A stretch of DNA of 17,050 bases from RUG754 sp041856085 (GTDB lineage Bacteria; Bacillota; Clostridia; Peptostreptococcales; Anaerovoracaceae): positions 1-17,050 of the forward strand of contig JBHAFL010000004.1 of the NCBI GenBank assembly GCA_041856085.1, read 5' to 3'. Shown in pieces: positions 13,797 through 17,050 of this stretch; within the stretch, counting starts at the first letter, position 1, and each line of letters opens with the position of its first letter. Position numbers and translations under genes: made by a program. The notes beneath the pieces were generated by a model that worked only from the letters and a program-made list of their open reading frames with translations, had not been told where the DNA came from and did no database searches.

Positions 13797-13832
13797 GAAC
13801 CGAAAAATAATATAAAGTGGGGTGAAAATTTC

Positions 13833-14105
13833 ATGGCAAACATCAAATCCGCAAAAAAGAGAATCTCAGTAATCGAGAAGAAAACAGCAAGAAACAGAAG
13901 AGTTAAGAATCATCTCAAGGCTTCTCTTAAGAATTTCGACTTAGCCTTGGCAGGCGAAGATACCGCCGCCGCGGAGGAAAAATTCAGATTAGCAGAGAAA
14001 GAGCTTATGCAGGCTGCTTCCAAGGGAACTATCTCTAAGCAGGCCGCTTCCAGAAAAACTTCGAGATTAGCCAAGAAACTCAACGCAGCAAAGGCTGCAA
14101 AATAA
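13833..14105 (+). CDS. rpsT: 30S ribosomal protein S20
   Basis: This 90-residue basic protein begins MANIKSAKKRISVIEKKTAR, the standard S20 N-terminus, and shows -KGTISKQAASRKTSRLAKKLN- near the end, matching the family's -ihkn.aaRkkSRLakkln- region. S20 binds 16S rRNA early in 30S assembly. The start is ATG 13833, eight bases after GGGGTG (13819-13824). An in-frame TTG at 13713 would add 40 residues foreign to S20 and overlaps the promoter -35, so it is rejected. The gene is monocistronic, with its own promoter, leader hairpin and terminator. Confidence 0.96.
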   Translation: MANIKSAKKRISVIEKKTARNRRVKNHLKASLKNFDLALAGEDTAAAEEKFRLAEKELMQAASKGTISKQAASRKTSRLAKKLNAAKAAK

Positions 14106-14157
14106 GACTCACCCGTCCCCACCGTGCATAAGTTAAATGCACAGCATGAGCAAAGTC

Positions 14158-14190
14158 GCCCGGAGAAAGTGTCTCCTTCGGGCTTTTTTT
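14158..14190 (+). terminator. rpsT terminator
   Basis: GCCC-GGAGA, a short loop, TCTCC-TTC-GGGC (14158-14183) and seven Ts (14184-14190) make a rho-independent terminator with a three-base bulge. A smaller GTGCAT/ATGCAC hairpin (14124-14142) lies between it and the stop codon. Confidence 0.8.
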
Positions 14191-14205
14191 ATTTCCCGTC
14201 ATAAG

Positions 14206-14235
14206 AAAAAGCGTAACCTCGAGCTGAGGCTACGC
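14206..14235 (-). terminator. atoE terminator
   Basis: On the minus strand GCGTAGCCTC, an AGCTC loop and GAGGTTACGC form a 10-bp stem (14211-14235) with one G-T pair, followed by TTTTTCTT. It lies 21 bases past the atoE stop and faces the rpsT terminator. Confidence 0.82.
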
Positions 14236-14256
14236 CTTAAGTCGTCTAATTCGGTT

Positions 14257-15603
14257 TTAGAACCAAAGCCCCCATGCGAGGAAGCCGAGACAGGCAACTA
14301 CTCCTGTGAAAACGAGCACAATTACGCAATAGCCCATAACGTTTCTCGCGCTGAGTCCTGCAACTCCGAGAGCCGGGAGAGCCCAGAACGGTTGAATCAT
14401 ATTAGTCCACTGGTCACCCCATGCGATAGCCATTGCGGCGCGTCCGTGTTCAATCCCGAGCTGTGCCGCAGCAGGCATTACGATAGGTCCCTGTACAGCC
14501 CACTGTCCGCCGCCCGACGGTACGAAGAAGTTTACGATACCGGCGGAAAGGAATGTCCAGACAGGGAAAGTAACTGAAGTTGAGATGCTAACGAAGAAGT
14601 CCGAAATAATACCTGCAAGGCAAACTCCATCAGTGTTCTTCACTATCATAAGTCCCATGATACCTGCGTAGAACGGGAACTGGAGTATGATGCCGGAGGC
14701 TCCTGCCGCCGCGTCGGATATGGCGTCAACATACCTGCGAAGGTTTCCGTGGAACAGGATTCCGAGGAACATAAATATCATATTAACGATGTTAAGTCCG
14801 AGGTTGAAGCCGTTAGCGTAGAAATAATACACAATATAAGCGAAACCGAAAGCGAGCGTTATTATCCAGAGAATCTTTGAGTGCTCGATCTTAGCGGCAG
14901 GTGAGTCTATTACATATTCTCTCTCTTTTTCGTCCGTAAGAAGAGCCGGATCTACCAAAATAGTATGTTCTTTATCAGGGTGCATAGCATAATTGACAAA
15001 AGGCATAAGCACTAAGATAACTCCGCACATAATGAGGTTCACCGGGTGAAAAAGAGTCTCAGAAGTATTAGCCTGATAAATAACACCGTCTCCGAAGTCC
15101 TTGCCCGCTACCAGTTGAAGCGGAATGGAGCCGGAGAGACCTGCGTGCCAGATTACGAATCCGGAGTAAGCGGACGCAATAAGAAGAGGGTAGTCAACGT
15201 CTCTTACACGACGAGCGATTTCTTTGGCAAGAAGCGCGCCCGCGATAAGACCGAAACCCCAATTTAGCCAGCAGCATAATGTGGAAACTAAGGTAGTGAT
15301 GATAATTGCGGATTTCTTGTCATGGGCAGATTTGGCAATAGCACCGAGAGCGGTTTTGCAAATCTTGGCGGAAGCCATCGCAGAACCCAGCACGAGTACA
15401 AGCACCATCTGCATAGCGAAGCCGAGCAGGCTCCAGAAGCCCGCATCATTTCCCCAGGCATTGACCATCTCTATCGGTCCCATACCGGTGGAGAAAAGCG
15501 CCGCGATGTACACGACAATCGTTAAGATAATTGCGAATAGGAACGGGTCAGGCAGCCATCTGTTAACTACTTGAACGCAGCCCTCTGTTAATTTTTTGAA
15601 CAT
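14257..15603 (-). CDS. atoE: Short-chain fatty acid transporter, AtoE family
   Basis: This 448-residue, strongly hydrophobic protein matches the SCFA transporter family (E. coli AtoE type, about 440 residues) along its length. The start MFKKLTEGCVQVVNRWLPDPFLFAI is family-like. Conserved stretches include -CCWLNWGFGLIAGALLAKEIAR- (110-131), -YSGFVIWHAGLSGSIPLQ- (146-163), -NFFVPSGGGQWAVQGPI- (358-374) and -GDQWTNMIQPFWALPALG- (396-413). About ten to twelve membrane helices are likely. It should move short-chain acids such as acetoacetate or butyrate; direction is not known from sequence. ATG 15603 is chosen over an in-frame TTG at 15615 because GGAGG (15609-15613) lies between them. It is monocistronic, with a Rex-box promoter and its own terminator. 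A role with Ptb in acid metabolism is inference. Confidence 0.92.
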   Translation of the reverse strand: MFKKLTEGCVQVVNRWLPDPFLFAIILTIVVYIAALFSTGMGPIEMVNAWGNDAGFWSLLGFAMQMVLVLVLGSAMASAKICKTALGAIAKSAHDKKSAIIITTLVSTLCCWLNWGFGLIAGALLAKEIARRVRDVDYPLLIASAYSGFVIWHAGLSGSIPLQLVAGKDFGDGVIYQANTSETLFHPVNLIMCGVILVLMPFVNYAMHPDKEHTILVDPALLTDEKEREYVIDSPAAKIEHSKILWIITLAFGFAYIVYYFYANGFNLGLNIVNMIFMFLGILFHGNLRRYVDAISDAAAGASGIILQFPFYAGIMGLMIVKNTDGVCLAGIISDFFVSISTSVTFPVWTFLSAGIVNFFVPSGGGQWAVQGPIVMPAAAQLGIEHGRAAMAIAWGDQWTNMIQPFWALPALGVAGLSARNVMGYCVIVLVFTGVVACLGFLAWGLWF

Positions 15604-15653
15604 AACAACCTCCAAAAAAATATAGTGATAAAATTAAATATAACACACTCAGT

Positions 15654-15682
15654 ATGCTATAACTTTTTGCAATTTTTGTCAA
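15654..15682 (-). promoter_or_regulatory. atoE promoter
   Basis: The minus strand reads a perfect TTGACA (15677-15682), 17 bases and TAGCAT (15654-15659, four of six). The leader would be about 45 bases, A/T-rich. The -35 lies inside the Rex-box candidate. Confidence 0.6.
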
Positions 15683-15693
15683 TTAGTTAACAA
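15676..15693. promoter_or_regulatory. Rex-type redox operator candidate
   Basis: The minus strand reads TTGTTAACTAATTGACAA, fitting the clostridial Rex pattern TTGTTAA-N4-TTAACAA with one mismatch. It covers the whole atoE -35, the usual place for a repressor that leaves DNA when NADH is high. Confidence 0.6.
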
Positions 15694-15755
15694 ATTGTTT
15701 TTGAAAAAAATCATTATTTTGTGTGGAGGCATAATTTTTTGCGCTCTATTGTCCG

Positions 15756-17050
15756 TCAGTTATTTTTTTCGGCAAGAAGCATCTCTATTTTCTTCTTTGT
15801 AATCGGGTAGCCCGTCATTATCAAAAGCACAAGTACCATAAATATTCCGGGTATGAGCGTGAACGAGTGGCTTACCCATGCAAGCGCGGTTTCGCTCTGA
15901 GCCTCAATGCCCGCCGCCTCGTCGAATCCGGACTTTTCGAGAATTATGCCGAGTATCTGCAAGCCTATAGCTATACATATCGACTCCGACAGAGCCTGAA
16001 GCGAAACCACAGAGCCGGCGTGAGACTTGCCGGACAGGCGAGCTTCTATTTCGGATACGTCATATATCATCGACGGCATCAGCTGCCAGTAGCAGGTATT
16101 GGCTACTGAATAAATCAGACAGGCGGCGATTAAACCGGCATATTCGCCGACATAGATGAATCTGAGAGCGATTAAAACAGCGCCCGCGCCGCCTATTCCT
16201 AACATAAATACGTTCTTTTTATCGTATTTTCTGCAGAGCCTCTCAATGAACGGCACAAATGCTATGCCGGACACCGTAATAAGAAGCATAATGCCTGAAA
16301 TAGCCTTGTTGCTCATACCCAGATTATACGTCATAAAAAACACCCTGTCGGAGCTGAATACGGTGTTGGCTATCAGGTATACCATTGAAGCTCCGAGTAG
16401 ATATTTTATCGATTTCAGCTTAAGTATCGATGCGAATTCTCTGAAAATCGCCGCAATGCCGCCCGAAATTCTTATGAGTATATTTGGGGATAAGCTCCGC
16501 ATTTCCGCCCGGCTTCCTGTTTTCTCATTTTCGGCAGCTCTTTTTTTCTTTTCATCGATAAATTCTTTAGATTTCGGTTCTCTGTCATCTTTTTTTATCG
16601 TTCCCGCCGATATGAGAAGCGAACCTCCCGCACATATCCCGCAAAAAATTCCTGCAATACTCCATGAGCCCCTCTCGGATACTCCCGCATTCATTGAAAT
16701 ATCGATGATTACTGCCGGCAGAACCATTCCCACCAGCATTCCTATCTGATTAAAAACATAAGCATAAGACCTCAGTACCGTTCTCTCGTGATATTCGTCC
16801 GTCAAATCGGCGCCCCAGCTTATGTACGGAATGAACTCCATGCTAAAAAAGGTCCAAAACAGTATTATCATAACGCAGTAATATACAGCCTTTGCAGTTT
16901 GACTCATCTCAAACGATGAAAACAGCAGTCCTGTCACCAGCATTATAGGGACTGCGGCAGCAAGCATGAACGGCTTCCTCTTGCCGAAGCGGCTCAGCGT
17001 CCTATCCGACCGGAAGCCTATAACAGGTCCGATAACAGACTCCCAAATTG
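15756..17050 (-). CDS. GPH/MFS_2-type sugar:cation symporter-like transporter (5' end off window)
   Basis: The frame is open from the TGA at 15756-15758 to the window edge, so the N-terminus is missing; about 430 residues are seen. An internal ATG at 16967 is not the true start, because the upstream codons read -GPVIGFRSDRTLSRFGKRKPF-, the conserved cytoplasmic loop after helix 2 of the GPH and related MFS_2 families (D-R-T..R.G.R.P). Further on, -WGADLTDEYHERTVLRSY- (about visible residues 78-95) matches the GPH -ELT.dy.eRt.L- motif. Roughly ten helices remain, split by a long charged cytoplasmic loop (-KKDDREPKSKEFIDEKKKR-). The family imports sugars or glycosides with Na+ or H+; substrate unknown. 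It stops about 75 bases upstream of the atoE promoter elements with no clear terminator. Confidence 0.82.
   Translation of the reverse strand, partial: IWESVIGPVIGFRSDRTLSRFGKRKPFMLAAAVPIMLVTGLLFSSFEMSQTAKAVYYCVMIILFWTFFSMEFIPYISWGADLTDEYHERTVLRSYAYVFNQIGMLVGMVLPAVIIDISMNAGVSERGSWSIAGIFCGICAGGSLLISAGTIKKDDREPKSKEFIDEKKKRAAENEKTGSRAEMRSLSPNILIRISGGIAAIFREFASILKLKSIKYLLGASMVYLIANTVFSSDRVFFMTYNLGMSNKAISGIMLLITVSGIAFVPFIERLCRKYDKKNVFMLGIGGAGAVLIALRFIYVGEYAGLIAACLIYSVANTCYWQLMPSMIYDVSEIEARLSGKSHAGSVVSLQALSESICIAIGLQILGIILEKSGFDEAAGIEAQSETALAWVSHSFTLIPGIFMVLVLLIMTGYPITKKKIEMLLAEKNN

Noticed and set aside
13713..13832. N-terminal extension of S20 from an upstream TTG
   Set aside because: The added 40 residues are unlike S20, the TTG is the promoter -35, and a good ribosome site precedes ATG 13833.
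16156..16749. A 197-codon + strand open frame over the transporter
   Set aside because: It is antisense to a well-supported membrane protein, has no ribosome site and no recognisable family.
1..17050. CRISPR arrays, tRNA or rRNA genes, insertion sequences, phage or toxin-antitoxin genes
   Set aside because: I looked for direct repeats, clover-leaf-like segments and transposase or integrase motifs and saw none.

Overview
The window looks like chromosomal DNA from a low-to-mid GC, anaerobic, fermentative member of the Firmicutes, most likely class Clostridia. This rests on strong GGAGG-type ribosome sites, near-consensus sigma-A promoters, a phosphate butyryltransferase, a short-chain fatty acid transporter, a FeoB-associated Cys-rich protein and the gene order lepA-hemW ... 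prmA-rsmE ... mtaB-HIT ... rpsU-yqeY. No rRNA, tRNA, CRISPR array, insertion sequence or phage gene was seen. Almost every gene is an identifiable housekeeping or metabolic gene, and I do not see a clearly undescribed multi-gene system.

Layout. Positions 1-469 are non-coding, with outward-facing promoters. rpsU and yqeY follow on the + strand and end at a terminator they share with the convergent minus-strand group mtaB-HIT-eamA. A small, separately promoted FeoB-associated gene lies at 4219-4410, bounded by hairpins and a DtxR-type operator candidate. From about 12450 down to 4541 runs a probable minus-strand operon, lepA-hemW-glpK-merR-prmA-rsmE, ending in a clear rho-independent terminator. 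Phosphate butyryltransferase (minus) is divergent from rpsT (plus), which has a structured leader. rpsT converges on atoE, each with its own terminator. The atoE promoter carries a near-consensus Rex box. A GPH/MFS_2-type transporter runs off the right edge.

How the genes fit together. Most of the window concerns translation: S21, S20, LepA/EF4, the 16S rRNA methyltransferase RsmE, the L11 methyltransferase PrmA and the tRNA ms2t6A enzyme MtaB. Metabolic genes are inserted into this conserved neighbourhood. The clearest case is glpK-merR, which sits between hemW and prmA where many Clostridia carry hrcA-grpE-dnaK-dnaJ. Ptb and AtoE suggest butyrate or other short-chain acid metabolism, with AtoE possibly under NADH/NAD+ control through Rex.

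Points most worth a second look: the rsmE terminator whose stem matches the iron-box candidate (14 of 18 bases) and flanks the same promoter; the Rex box on the atoE -35; a probable leaderless mtaB; hydrophilic insertions in RsmE, HemW and MtaB; the displaced heat-shock cassette; and a coding-like tail after tandem stops in prmA.
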